Positions 9,354 to 18,370 of a stretch of 64,000 nt of DNA are shown piece after piece. This DNA is from Jonesia denitrificans DSM 20603. Lineage in GTDB: Bacteria > Actinomycetota > Actinomycetes > Actinomycetales > Cellulomonadaceae. The stretch spans positions 1,426,001-1,490,000 of the forward strand of contig NC_013174.1 of assembly GCF_000024065.1 (NCBI RefSeq), written 5' to 3'. The notes beneath the pieces were generated by a model, which worked only from the letters and a program-made list of their open reading frames with translations, was not told where the DNA came from and did no database searches. Numbering within the stretch: the stretch's first letter is position 1; each line of letters begins with the position of its first letter. The translations under genes and the position numbers were made by a program.

Positions 9354-9982
9354 GAGCGCCCTGGCCCTCCTGTCATACACACAGTGTTAGGTGATGACGC
9401 TGACGAGTTCAACGCAACGAGTTGAACCTGTAGTTGCCCACCGCGTGAGTCACCTGCATCACCCATTCCTGCATCGAGGTAGACATGTAATTGCTGTTTG
9501 GTGAGTACCACTCCCCCGTCGTTACCAATCGCAGTCACACGAAATGGTTGTTGACTTGGGTCGGACAGGTCGTTTCGGAGCCCTGTCACCGTTGTGCGCC
9601 ACGCGGAACCCGCTGATTCGCCCACCTGCCAGGTACGGCGTTGGAGTTCTCCGGCAGCTGTGTTATAGCGCCACTGCACACATTGTTGGACTCCTGAGGC
9701 CGCGTTGGAGTCAACGAGGTATTCGATGTAGATCGACCCGTCGACCTCTCCGGGTGTGTTGATTGCTGACGCGTAGCGAACTTCTTTATCCATTTGCTGG
9801 AAGGTGTTTCGCAGATGATCAGAAGCGTTTGTCACAGCCTGCGCTTTGACGGTGCTTCGTGTCATTCCCACAACCGCGGCCATCGAGATAGACAACAGCA
9901 CTGTAAGAATTCCCATCGCGACAATGAGCTCGACGAGAGTCATTCCATCTTCTGCTGACCCCTCTGATGTGTGACGCCTCAT
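9350..9982 (-). CDS. PilW/PulJ-like minor prepilin
   Basis: The class III signal is G/MTLVELIVAMGILTV with Glu at +5, followed by a 20-residue hydrophobic helix, so the product is a prepilin processed by PilD. The rest (210 residues in all) is a predicted beta-rich pilin head with two to three cysteines (CVQW, VCMT). Such proteins prime pilus assembly in other systems. The gene overlaps both neighbours by four bases, so the three minor pilins are probably made in fixed ratio. Confidence 0.8.
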   Translation of the reverse strand: MRRHTSEGSAEDGMTLVELIVAMGILTVLLSISMAAVVGMTRSTVKAQAVTNASDHLRNTFQQMDKEVRYASAINTPGEVDGSIYIEYLVDSNAASGVQQCVQWRYNTAAGELQRRTWQVGESAGSAWRTTVTGLRNDLSDPSQQPFRVTAIGNDGGVVLTKQQLHVYLDAGMGDAGDSRGGQLQVQLVALNSSASSPNTVCMTGGPGRS

Positions 9983-11979
9983 TGGTTACTCACCTCGATT
10001 GTCACTGTTGCTACTTCGGATTCGACCTCGGGGAGGTTGACACCCACGAGTTTGTAGGTGAACGTGCAGGTAGAACGGCCACGAGGTACTTCAAACTCAA
10101 GGGAATCATTCTTGAGGTAAGTCTTACCGTTCCTCGTTTCAGTGCCATCAGTGAACCGGCCGCACGTCGGTGGCGACACCAACTCAATCTCCACTTGAGC
10201 CCCTTGGTATGGGGCGTCGTTGTCACGAAGCTTCGCTCCGAGGTTTGCCAATTTGAACTTCCGGTTGTTGCCGTCAATGTCACGCGGAGAAATTGTGTAT
10301 TCGTCGTCGATCGCTACCGGAAGAACTGTCACTGTGATCACACCGGTTTCCCCAGTCGTCGAGGAACCATCAGCGCTATACATCCGGTAGGTGATACGGA
10401 ACTGGAACGGGATATCGTCCTGGAACCGGTAGCTCACATGAGTGCCACGTTTGTTGTCGGTCGCGTTGTAGTCGTTGCCGCCAACACGCACTTGGCCCCG
10501 GATATCCAACGGCGTGTAGTCAATTGACACAATGTCAACCAGGCAGTCCGCGTCATTACCGTTTGCTTCATTGATGCCCAGATCTACATCTTCACCGCGG
10601 AGGTCAGCGGTGATGTTCACGTCAAGGTCATTAACGTAGACGCATGCACCGGAAGTAATTGTGACTTTCGCGGGAAGAGCGCTTGGGTACTGTTGACCTT
10701 CCCCATTTTTTGCTGCGTCCACAAGGTAGTAGTAGAACTCCACCGTGTCAGAGCCTGAACCGGCACTAGGCGCCTGATAAATCACCTCACCTGATGCGCT
10801 CAGGCTAATGCCTTTACTTGCCAGTTCCTGCGACGATGCAGTTCGCGCCTGCAGCGCTTCAGGTGATGCTTCATCAGTGAAAAGATCAACGGTGGGGTTC
10901 GACGCCAGCGCGAATGTCACATGCCGATCCGAGTCAATTGAGGATGTTCCATAGTCGTTGGCAAGAAGTTTGTCATTGAGGATCGTGCGGGAACCATAGG
11001 CAACGATCATCTCGTCAAAACGCGGGTTCGGGAGAATGTGGACAGTGACGGTCGCTGCGTTCGACACCTCCCCTGACGTTCCCTTCACTTTGTAGGTAAA
11101 GGTGACAGTCCCAGAGAACCGTGGATCTGAGGGAGTGAAGATGACCCCGTTGGATTGGCTTCCCGTACCAACTGACACGTTCCCGTAATTCGGTGATGGT
11201 TGTGTGAGGTCGACGATCGGACCGATTGCAGAGTCAGGGTTGTAGTCAAGTTGATCGTTGGCAACAACCGCGAAGAACTGTGACCCATCTCCAGCGTTCA
11301 TGGACACTTCATCGTCGTATGCGTAGGGCTTGAGTACCGTGTTCCACACTGCATCAATGCTGGGGTCAACAAGGGTAGCAAGCCGGTAGGTTTGCGTTTC
11401 TGAACCCGGCCCCGTCGTCCACGTCACAACGACACGTACTCGGTACATTTCGATGTGGGTTGCGCCTGCAGGGTTAGGGTTCGTTTTCACGCAGTCAGCT
11501 GACGTCGTTGTCGCTGCCTTGGAACGGAAGCACGTCCCGATGAGAGTGGTGATCGTATATGTCTGTGAGTTGATCCGTTGCGTTTGGGTGAGGGGGACCC
11601 ACTGGTCAGCGGTCGCTCCTGATGCTCCTGTATCCCACGCTGGGTTCATGTCCGCGGTGTCACTGGGATCAGCCGTGGTGATCGCATCCCAAACCGATGT
11701 GACTGCGGCTTGAGCACGCCCTTTCACTAACCCGCTGACACCGGTACCTGTGACATCACCCGGGGCAACTGCTCGTGCTCGTTCCACAGCACTGTTCGCC
11801 AGCGACACTGCTGCTTGTTTCCGCTGCAGATCTGACACAGTAGCAATCCCCGTGATGAAAAAGGCTGCTGCAGATGTTGCCACCATTCCAATGAGGACAA
11901 CAGCAACAATCACTTCCACCATGGAGAGACCGCTGTCACGGTCACACTGTGCAGGCAAATACTTCGGACTGTGCTTCAT
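9979..11979 (-). CDS. Large modular minor pilin with Ig/cadherin-like repeats
   Basis: A prepilin signal (DSG/LSMVEVIVAVVLIGMV, cleavage after residue 17, Glu at +5) and a membrane helix are followed by a pilin head to about residue 215. Four tandem Ig/cadherin-like modules then follow at roughly 219-316, 320-443, 446-553 and 555-664. They show motifs such as AYDDEVSMNAG, VVANDQLDYNPDS, FTPSDPRFSGTVTFTYKV and repeated VTV strand ends. At 666 residues it is about four times a normal minor pilin. The modules would project from the fibre as a stalk or adhesin. Function is inferred; the prepilin part is clear. Confidence 0.8.
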   Translation of the reverse strand: MKHSPKYLPAQCDRDSGLSMVEVIVAVVLIGMVATSAAAFFITGIATVSDLQRKQAAVSLANSAVERARAVAPGDVTGTGVSGLVKGRAQAAVTSVWDAITTADPSDTADMNPAWDTGASGATADQWVPLTQTQRINSQTYTITTLIGTCFRSKAATTTSADCVKTNPNPAGATHIEMYRVRVVVTWTTGPGSETQTYRLATLVDPSIDAVWNTVLKPYAYDDEVSMNAGDGSQFFAVVANDQLDYNPDSAIGPIVDLTQPSPNYGNVSVGTGSQSNGVIFTPSDPRFSGTVTFTYKVKGTSGEVSNAATVTVHILPNPRFDEMIVAYGSRTILNDKLLANDYGTSSIDSDRHVTFALASNPTVDLFTDEASPEALQARTASSQELASKGISLSASGEVIYQAPSAGSGSDTVEFYYYLVDAAKNGEGQQYPSALPAKVTITSGACVYVNDLDVNITADLRGEDVDLGINEANGNDADCLVDIVSIDYTPLDIRGQVRVGGNDYNATDNKRGTHVSYRFQDDIPFQFRITYRMYSADGSSTTGETGVITVTVLPVAIDDEYTISPRDIDGNNRKFKLANLGAKLRDNDAPYQGAQVEIELVSPPTCGRFTDGTETRNGKTYLKNDSLEFEVPRGRSTCTFTYKLVGVNLPEVESEVATVTIEVSNQ

Positions 11980-12050
11980 CGTTTCTTACGCCCTCACAAC
12001 TGTCCATTGCGTTCTCAACAGGTCAATACCTTTGGGTGGATTCGATCGAA

Positions 12051-12087
12051 CGGGGTGCCACCGGCGACAGTCACCAGCGACACCCCG
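12051..12087 (-). terminator. Hairpin after pilA (possible partial terminator)
   Basis: CGGGGTG (12051-12057) and CACCCCG (12081-12087) pair perfectly, and the interior can pair further. It lies between pilA and the minor-pilin genes on the minus strand. No U-tract follows. Termination or RNA processing here would let the major pilin be made in excess over the minor pilins; this is inferred. Confidence 0.45.
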
Positions 12088-12183
12088 TCGATAGGATCAA
12101 GGGAGAAAACTCCATTAGCGCATTTTGCCAGAGCTTTCCTTCCCTCTCTCACGCGTATTCAGCAGTGCTGACTTCGCCAGCCG

Positions 12184-12579
12184 TTACGGCTGGAGACCAC
12201 CGGCAGCGCTGTTATAGGTGATTCCACCTTCAGCAGTTGATGCAGCGTCACCGTTGTCGTTAGTTCCAACGATGGTGTAAGACTGGCCGTCGTTGGTGTA
12301 CACGAAGGTGTTTCCGGTGCTTGTTGCAACACCCATAGCATCAAATTCAGTCTGGTCTGTAGGGTATGCCTGGTTTTCTACCCAGAAGTCTTCAACCTGG
12401 GTTGCCAGGGTGCGAAGATCCGAGCGCACGCTGGAGTCCACTGCCTTCTGACGCTGGTTCATGAAGACCGGGATAGCGATAGCGGCAAGGATACCGATGA
12501 TGATGATGACCACGAGAAGTTCGATCAGGGTGAAGCCCTTTTCTTTCTCGTTCATTGCCTTGGCGACGCGAGCGATCAT
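12184..12579 (-). CDS. pilA: Major type IV pilin PilA
   Basis: The main structural subunit of the pilus. The leader is 15 residues and ends in KEKG; the mature part starts FTLIELLVVIIIIGILAAIA with Glu at +5 (Glu20 of the precursor), a textbook type IVa pilin. At 131 residues it is short, with a small Gly/Thr/Asn-rich head and no obvious disulphide pair. The start is preceded by a near-perfect Shine-Dalgarno (GGAGGG, 12586-12591), the strongest in the operon, in keeping with high expression. Confidence 0.95.
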   Translation of the reverse strand: MIARVAKAMNEKEKGFTLIELLVVIIIIGILAAIAIPVFMNQRQKAVDSSVRSDLRTLATQVEDFWVENQAYPTDQTEFDAMGVATSTGNTFVYTNDGQSYTIVGTNDNGDAASTAEGGITYNSAAGGLQP

Positions 12580-12585
12580 AACGAT

Positions 12586-12591
12586 CCCTCC
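12586..12591 (-). promoter_or_regulatory. Strong ribosome binding site of pilA
   Basis: GGAGGG on the minus strand, six bases before the pilA ATG. The 161-base gap between pilC and pilA also contains a small hairpin (12674-12689, arms CGGCCT/AGGCCG, loop GCAA). I cannot identify a convincing -35/-10 pair in the gap. Confidence 0.6.
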
Positions 12592-12740
12592 ATTTTCTGT
12601 GTCAATGTGAATGATGAGTGTGGCAGTGACTTCCCCAACCAGGTGGGAAATTTCCCTGCACCACAGTGGCTATCGGCCTGCAAAGGCCGGCACTTGAGCA
12701 ACGAAACGCACAAGTTTCTGCGAGTTTTTGTGCATGATAG

Positions 12741-13973
12741 CTACTGAATGAGGTTAAAGATTGAAAAGATTGGCATGTATAGAGCGATGACCATACCGCC
12801 GACGATCCCACCGATGACAAGGATCATGAGGGGCTCGATCAGGCTGGTGAGTTGTTCTGTGGTCGCCTCCACTTCGGCGTCGTAGAACTCGGCAATCTTC
12901 TCCAGCATGTCGTCGAGCGCACCCGTGTCTTCACCCACCGCCATCATTTGAACCACCATCGGTGGGAACACCGGGTTTTCCGACAACGGAGCAGTCAGGG
13001 CCCGCCCTCGACGCACACTGTCAATCACATCGTTCGCGGCGTGCTCCACAACAATGTTCCCGCTTGTTTCCCCCACGATTTCCAATGCCTGCAAGATGGG
13101 GACACCTGCGCTGAGCATCGCCCCTAAGTTGCGGGTGAACCGTGCAATCGAGATTTTTTGCGTAAGTTTCCCAAAGACCGGCATCTTCAATTTGACGGGG
13201 TCAACCTTCTCCCGCACTGACTTGCGATGCTTAATGCGGTTCCACCAAATGAACCCTGCAAAAACAAGAAGCAGGATCGGCCAGATCGCCATTTTCAGAA
13301 AGTCGGACATCGTCACAAGGATTTGTGTGACAAAGGGAAGTTCGCCACCAAGGGTTGCGAACATTCCGGCGAACACGGGGACAATAAAGATCAACATTCC
13401 AGCGGACGCCAAAATTGCAATCACAAGGACGACGACCGGGTATGTCATAGCAGACTTGATTTTGCCCTTAAGCTTCACTTCGTCTTCAAAGTTCTTGGCG
13501 ATGCTGAGCAACGTCTTATCCAGGAACCCACCGGTTTCACCTGCGCGCACCATGTTGATCATGAGAGGTGGGAACACCTTAGGGTGCTTGGCAAGCGCTG
13601 ACGACAGCGAGCCACCGGTTTCCACATCCGAACGGACCGTCCCCAAGATTCCTTGCAGAACCTTGTTCTCGGTTTGTTCGGTCAAGATTGTGAGAGCTCG
13701 CAGCAGGGATAGGCCAGCGTTGATCATGGTCGCGAGCTGACGTGACATGATCGCGATTTCTTTCAGCGAAATCTTGTCGCTGATGCCAGGAATACTGATT
13801 TCTGAGTTGAGTCCACCGGTGTTGACCTGCGTGATGGACATTGGCTGTCCACCATTAGCCATGAGCCGTTGAGCAACCGCAGCTTCTGAGGTTGCCTCCA
13901 TCTTTCCCTTGACGATTTTGCCGGACTTATCAGCAGCCTCGTAGGTGTACGTCTTCATGTCACTTGCAGCCAT
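12741..13973 (-). CDS. pilC: Type IV pilus inner-membrane platform protein PilC
   Basis: Polytopic platform on which the extension and retraction ATPases act. The 410-residue protein has two GspF/PilC domains, each with FTRNLGAML-type or MSRQLATMI-type motifs, and three membrane segments (near 175-200, 225-245 and 380-402). The start codon overlaps the pilT stop (TAATG). Upstream are pilT and pilB, giving the motor gene set pilB-pilT-pilC. Confidence 0.94.
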   Translation of the reverse strand: MAASDMKTYTYEAADKSGKIVKGKMEATSEAAVAQRLMANGGQPMSITQVNTGGLNSEISIPGISDKISLKEIAIMSRQLATMINAGLSLLRALTILTEQTENKVLQGILGTVRSDVETGGSLSSALAKHPKVFPPLMINMVRAGETGGFLDKTLLSIAKNFEDEVKLKGKIKSAMTYPVVVLVIAILASAGMLIFIVPVFAGMFATLGGELPFVTQILVTMSDFLKMAIWPILLLVFAGFIWWNRIKHRKSVREKVDPVKLKMPVFGKLTQKISIARFTRNLGAMLSAGVPILQALEIVGETSGNIVVEHAANDVIDSVRRGRALTAPLSENPVFPPMVVQMMAVGEDTGALDDMLEKIAEFYDAEVEATTEQLTSLIEPLMILVIGGIVGGMVIALYMPIFSIFNLIQ

Positions 13974-15673
13974 TAGAAGCTACTCCCGTCAAGGTGTCCA
14001 CCCATGCCCGCATTCGCGATTCCTGACCCCACTGGAAGCGAGGACCGTCCAGAAAGCCTGTTGTAGTCAGCGGCACTGTGGCACTTTTCCAAACCGACTT
14101 CGTAACTAATTGATCCACGTTTTGTCAGGTCAGCGAGGTGCTGATCCATGGTATGCATCCCATCGTTCTTCCCGGCCTGCATCGACGAATAAATTTGGTG
14201 GGTCTTACCTTCACGGATCATGTTGCGGATACCTGGTGTGGCCACAAGAACCTCAGTCGCGACAACCCGCCCCGGACCATCTGCGCGTTTGCACAACGTC
14301 TGACACACCACGCCCTGGATCGCTGACGCAAGCTGTACTCGGATCTGTTCTTGCTGTTCGGGAGGAAAGACGTCAATGACACGGTCAATAGTCTGCGCAG
14401 CATCCTGTGTGTGCAGTGTGGCAAAGACCAGGTGCCCTGTCTCTGCTGCGGTGAGAGCAATAGAAATTGTTTCCAGGTCACGAAGCTCGCCCACAAGAAT
14501 GATGTCTGGGTCCTGACGCAACACATGCTTCAACGCCGAAGCAAATGAATGTGTGTCAGTGCCCACTTCCCGTTGGTTGACCACGCACTTTTTGTGCTCA
14601 TGCAAGAACTCAATCGGGTCTTCAACGGTCATGATGTGGTCAGCCCGGGACCTGTTCACCAAGTCAATAATTGACGCCAATGTTGTCGATTTACCGGACC
14701 CAGTTGGACCAGTCACAAGAACCAAACCACGCGCAAGTTTTGCGAAAGCCCCGACCGACGGAGGAACTCCCAGGTCCTCAAGCGGTTTGATCTCCGTTGG
14801 AATCACACGGAATGCCGCGCCCACAGAATCACGTTGATGATACAAATTGACACGGAACCTCGCCCCATCAGGGACTTGGTAGGCAAAGTCGAGTTCCAGT
14901 GCTTCTTCAAACTGTTCCCGCTGCTTCTGGGTGAGCAGCGTATAAATTGACCGACGTAGTGCATCGGCATCAAGCGGGTCGTCGTATCCTTCAAGTGGCG
15001 TGAGTTCACCGGCTTTCCTGATCATTGGCCGCGACCGGTTGGTCAAGTGAAGATCAGAGGCATCTTGCACGACCATGTCCCTCAGCACATCGTCAAGGAT
15101 GAGGTCACCTTTACGCAACGCGTTCGACATACCCACGCGCCCAGCAGCTGCTTGATCTGCTTGGACAATTCCCCGTCCACGGCGCGTTGGTGATACTGCG
15201 TCATGAGACGCGGCGCCCGCAGCAGGCGCAACCGTGGGAGGCGCACCAGGAACGTTCGCGAACGACGGTGGAGCCTGGTGCCCAAACGGGTTCGCCGGCG
15301 CCCCCGCAGCCTGAACCATAGATTGTTCATCGACGAAGCTCGTTCCTGCAGTCCCGCCCTGCATCATCGGCGGTTGTGCAGCAGCAGGAATAGACACGGG
15401 AGCCTGAACGTAGTGGGCATTCGGGGACTCTGCGGGACGGCGAAGTGGTGTCACAGAGGTCGCGGCACGTCTCCCCTCCCCTGGGTCAGCAGATCGAGTA
15501 GGTACTTGTTCCTCGGTGAAGCCCCCGTATTCTTCGTACGAAGCAGCCGGACGCGGAATTGACCCACGTGACAACTCACGCGCAAATAATTGCGACATAT
15601 TTGCTTGTTCAGCCCACTCGCTCACCTGTTGCGGGCTCGCTTGTTCCCGCGGTTGTTGGAAGTTTTCGGTCAC
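13973..15673 (-). CDS. pilT: Retraction ATPase PilT with a long disordered N-terminus
   Basis: Hexameric ATPase that depolymerises the pilus and powers twitching. The C-terminal 370 residues form a complete PilT: Walker A GPTGSGKSTTLAS, the Asp box region MTVEDPIEFLHEHKK, Walker B DPDIILVGELRD, the His box HLVFATLHTQDAAQTIDR and the AIQGVV retraction motif. The first roughly 190 residues are an extra Pro/Ala/Gln-rich, low-complexity extension absent from standard PilT (about 350 residues). Its presence implies retractile pili. The role of the extension is unknown. Confidence 0.92.
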   Translation of the reverse strand: MTENFQQPREQASPQQVSEWAEQANMSQLFARELSRGSIPRPAASYEEYGGFTEEQVPTRSADPGEGRRAATSVTPLRRPAESPNAHYVQAPVSIPAAAQPPMMQGGTAGTSFVDEQSMVQAAGAPANPFGHQAPPSFANVPGAPPTVAPAAGAASHDAVSPTRRGRGIVQADQAAAGRVGMSNALRKGDLILDDVLRDMVVQDASDLHLTNRSRPMIRKAGELTPLEGYDDPLDADALRRSIYTLLTQKQREQFEEALELDFAYQVPDGARFRVNLYHQRDSVGAAFRVIPTEIKPLEDLGVPPSVGAFAKLARGLVLVTGPTGSGKSTTLASIIDLVNRSRADHIMTVEDPIEFLHEHKKCVVNQREVGTDTHSFASALKHVLRQDPDIILVGELRDLETISIALTAAETGHLVFATLHTQDAAQTIDRVIDVFPPEQQEQIRVQLASAIQGVVCQTLCKRADGPGRVVATEVLVATPGIRNMIREGKTHQIYSSMQAGKNDGMHTMDQHLADLTKRGSISYEVGLEKCHSAADYNRLSGRSSLPVGSGIANAGMGGHLDGSSF

Positions 15674-15761
15674 GACGTGTTCCCTCTCGTAGCGTGCACG
15701 ACGGCACTTTGCGCATGAGCACTGACCAGATCATCGGCACGTGGGTGCTGACGCTTAAGCG

Positions 15762-17432
15762 TCACGCCACGACACGCAGCACTTCTTCAATGGATGTCTT
15801 TCCTTCAACGACTTTCATCCATCCGTCTTCACGCAGCGTATACATCCCGTTTTTCTGGGCTGTCGAGCTAATTTCAGCGGCGGATGACCGCGCAACAGCA
15901 AGACGTTCAATATCCTCGTTGACTTGCATGACCTCATGGAGAGCCAACCTGCCGCGGTACCCGGTCCGCGAACATGTTGCACAACCACCTGGCCGGTACA
16001 GTGTCGGAATTTCTTCGCCGGGAACCCACGGGAACTTCGCGGCAATCATTTCCCGCTCAGATGGTTGGTACGGTTCCTTGCACTTGTCACACAGTTTCCG
16101 TGCTAACCGTTGAGCAACCACACAGTCCAGTGCCGATCCCACAAGGAACGGTTCGATCCCCATCTCAGTGAGACGAGTGACAGCTGACGGTGCGTCATTG
16201 GTGTGCAAAGTGGATAACACGAGGTGACCGGTGAGAGCTGCCTCGATAGCGATTTGAGCGGTTTCGTGGTCACGGATCTCACCAAGAAGAACAACATCCG
16301 GGTCCGAACGCAAAATAGAACGCAACGCTGCAGCGAAGGTCAGCCCGGACTTCGGGTTCACCTGTACTTGGTTAATGCCCGGAAGCCGGTATTCAACAGG
16401 GTCTTCCACCGTGATCACGTTGATTTCGGGCTTCGATACTGCATTGAGCGTGGCGTACAGTGTTGTCGATTTACCCGACCCCGTTGGCCCAGTCACGAGG
16501 ATCATCCCGTACGGCTTGTTATAGGACTCTTTGTAAATCTCGAGGTTCGCTTCGCCGAATGAAAGGTCACGCAAATCGAGTGAGGCGGTGGAGTTATCGA
16601 GAATACGCATGACGATTTTCTCGCCCCACACAGTGGGAAGCGTCGCCACACGCAGGTCAATTTTGCGCCCCTTATGGTTGACCGACATGCGACCATCCTG
16701 AGGCTTTCGGCGCTCAGCAATATCAATGTCAGCGAGAATCTTCACACGGGAGGTCACTGCATTCTGCGTGGACTTCGGAGAACGTTGCATCTCGTGCAAC
16801 ACACCATCGATGCGGTAGCGCACTCGAAGGTCGTGTTCCGTTGGCTCAATGTGGATGTCTGACGCGCGGTCCGTGATCGCCTGGGTGACGACCAGGTTCA
16901 CGTATCGAACAATGGGCGCGTCGTCCTCGACCGAGTCACCGAGTGCGGAAAGGTCAATTTCTTCTTCTTGCTCTTCAGAAAGCGCGTGAGCAAGGTCATC
17001 CATTTCGCCGTCAGCGCGGATGTACCGTTGGAGTGCCCTGGCGAGGTTTTCGTGTGTCGACACGACAGGTTGCACAGGCATTTGCGCGACTTGGCGAACA
17101 TCGTCAATTGCGAGCACGTTCCCTGGGTCGGCCATGGCCAAAATGAGTTGACCGTTGTCAATCGCAATAGGAAGGACGTTGTAGCGCTGGCACACAGGTC
17201 CGGGCACTTTCACAACAGCGGCTCTGTCGACCGCATAATCGTCAAGGTCTACGAAGCGCATCCCCACTTGCTGGGCTAGGGCCGCCACGAGTTGGTTCTC
17301 TGTGAGCACACCCAGTTCCACCAGCACGCGCCCCAGGCTCGTACCGCGCGCAATCTGTTCGTCCAGCGCACGAAGGAGTTCGTCTTCGGTGACCAGACCC
17401 TCTTCGAGGAGGATTTCTCCCAGTTGTTTCAC
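15762..17432 (-). CDS. pilB: Pilus extension ATPase PilB
   Basis: GspE/PilB family motor that polymerises pilins. Two N-terminal MshEN-like segments (residues about 1-150) resemble the c-di-GMP-binding domain of PilB/MshE proteins; whether they bind c-di-GMP is not shown. The ATPase core has Walker A GPTGSGKSTTLY, ITVEDPVEY, Walker B PDVVLLGEIRD and STLHTNDA, plus the zinc-binding cysteines CDKC and CATC. Length 556 is typical. Start is GTG 17432 after GGGGAG. First gene of the pilus operon. Confidence 0.95.
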   Translation of the reverse strand: MKQLGEILLEEGLVTEDELLRALDEQIARGTSLGRVLVELGVLTENQLVAALAQQVGMRFVDLDDYAVDRAAVVKVPGPVCQRYNVLPIAIDNGQLILAMADPGNVLAIDDVRQVAQMPVQPVVSTHENLARALQRYIRADGEMDDLAHALSEEQEEEIDLSALGDSVEDDAPIVRYVNLVVTQAITDRASDIHIEPTEHDLRVRYRIDGVLHEMQRSPKSTQNAVTSRVKILADIDIAERRKPQDGRMSVNHKGRKIDLRVATLPTVWGEKIVMRILDNSTASLDLRDLSFGEANLEIYKESYNKPYGMILVTGPTGSGKSTTLYATLNAVSKPEINVITVEDPVEYRLPGINQVQVNPKSGLTFAAALRSILRSDPDVVLLGEIRDHETAQIAIEAALTGHLVLSTLHTNDAPSAVTRLTEMGIEPFLVGSALDCVVAQRLARKLCDKCKEPYQPSEREMIAAKFPWVPGEEIPTLYRPGGCATCSRTGYRGRLALHEVMQVNEDIERLAVARSSAAEISSTAQKNGMYTLREDGWMKVVEGKTSIEEVLRVVA

Positions 17433-17539
17433 GTGTTTCTCCCCACTATGACCGTGAGAAGATGATCGGCAGCGTGACCGCGGAACTTAATGGAGAGACA
17501 GATCGCTGTGGATCACAAGTTCCACCCGTCCACGGGGTG

Positions 17540-18370
17540 TTACAACGCGTTGGAAAGCGCCTGGTCCATCACGTCGAGTGGAGCTGTGCGACCAGTCATG
17601 AGGTGGACCTGGGCCGCAGCTTGATGGAGCAGCATCCGTTCGCCGGTGACGCACCGACCACCGAGCGTTGTCCACGCGGTGGTGAGCGCCGTGGGTCGCG
17701 GATCGTACGCCACGTCCAATAGCGCCCCGTTGATGCGTATTTTTCGTTTGCCGATGTGTTCCGCTATGGGGTCCGCCGCGTGCGGCGGCAAGGTGGATAC
17801 GACGACATCGGCGCTAAGGATGCTTTCCCACGCATCGTCAAGCACATGGAACGTCGGTGTGACGCCCATTCGTTGGGCGGCTTGCCGTAGGACGGCCGTG
17901 CGGGCAAGAGAACGAACAAGGACAGTAGGATTTGCGTCTCCGAGTTGCGCCAGCGCTGCGAGAGCAGAACTGGCAGTCGCCCCCGCGCCCACAACAACGC
18001 TTGTTGTCGCTGTGACTGCACCTGCTTCAGCTAACGCATCGACGATTCCCTGAACGTCTGTGTTCGCACCCGTCAGAGTGCGACGTGCACCCGTCCGCTG
18101 AATCATGACGGTGTTAACAGACCCCGTGACCTCAGCCAGTGGATCGACAAAATCAAGGTGCTGAAAGATCTCGTGTTTCAGGGGCATTGTCAGTGACAGG
18201 CCTCGCCACTGCTCCCCCAAAGTTGCAAGAAAACCGGCAAGCTCGTCACGGTCAACGTCATGGTGTTCGTAGCGCCAGTCCAACCCTAGGGCGTCATATG
18301 CCGACTGGTGGAGGACTGGAGACAGCGAATGGCTGATCGGGTGGCCAAGAACAGCTGCAAGAGACGTCAC
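17540..18370 (-). CDS. aroE: Shikimate dehydrogenase
   Basis: Reduces 3-dehydroshikimate to shikimate with NAD(P)H, the fourth shikimate step. The 276-residue protein has the substrate motif GHPISHSLSPVLHQSAY, SLTMPLKHE (catalytic Lys), NTDVQGIVDAL and the nucleotide-binding VVGAGATASSALAAL. It overlaps mltG by four bases. The rest of the pathway in the window (aroC-K-B-Q) lies on the other side of the 13-kb pilus operon. The 107 bases between aroE and pilB should hold the pilus promoter, but I see no clear boxes. Confidence 0.93.
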   Translation of the reverse strand: MTSLAAVLGHPISHSLSPVLHQSAYDALGLDWRYEHHDVDRDELAGFLATLGEQWRGLSLTMPLKHEIFQHLDFVDPLAEVTGSVNTVMIQRTGARRTLTGANTDVQGIVDALAEAGAVTATTSVVVGAGATASSALAALAQLGDANPTVLVRSLARTAVLRQAAQRMGVTPTFHVLDDAWESILSADVVVSTLPPHAADPIAEHIGKRKIRINGALLDVAYDPRPTALTTAWTTLGGRCVTGERMLLHQAAAQVHLMTGRTAPLDVMDQALSNAL

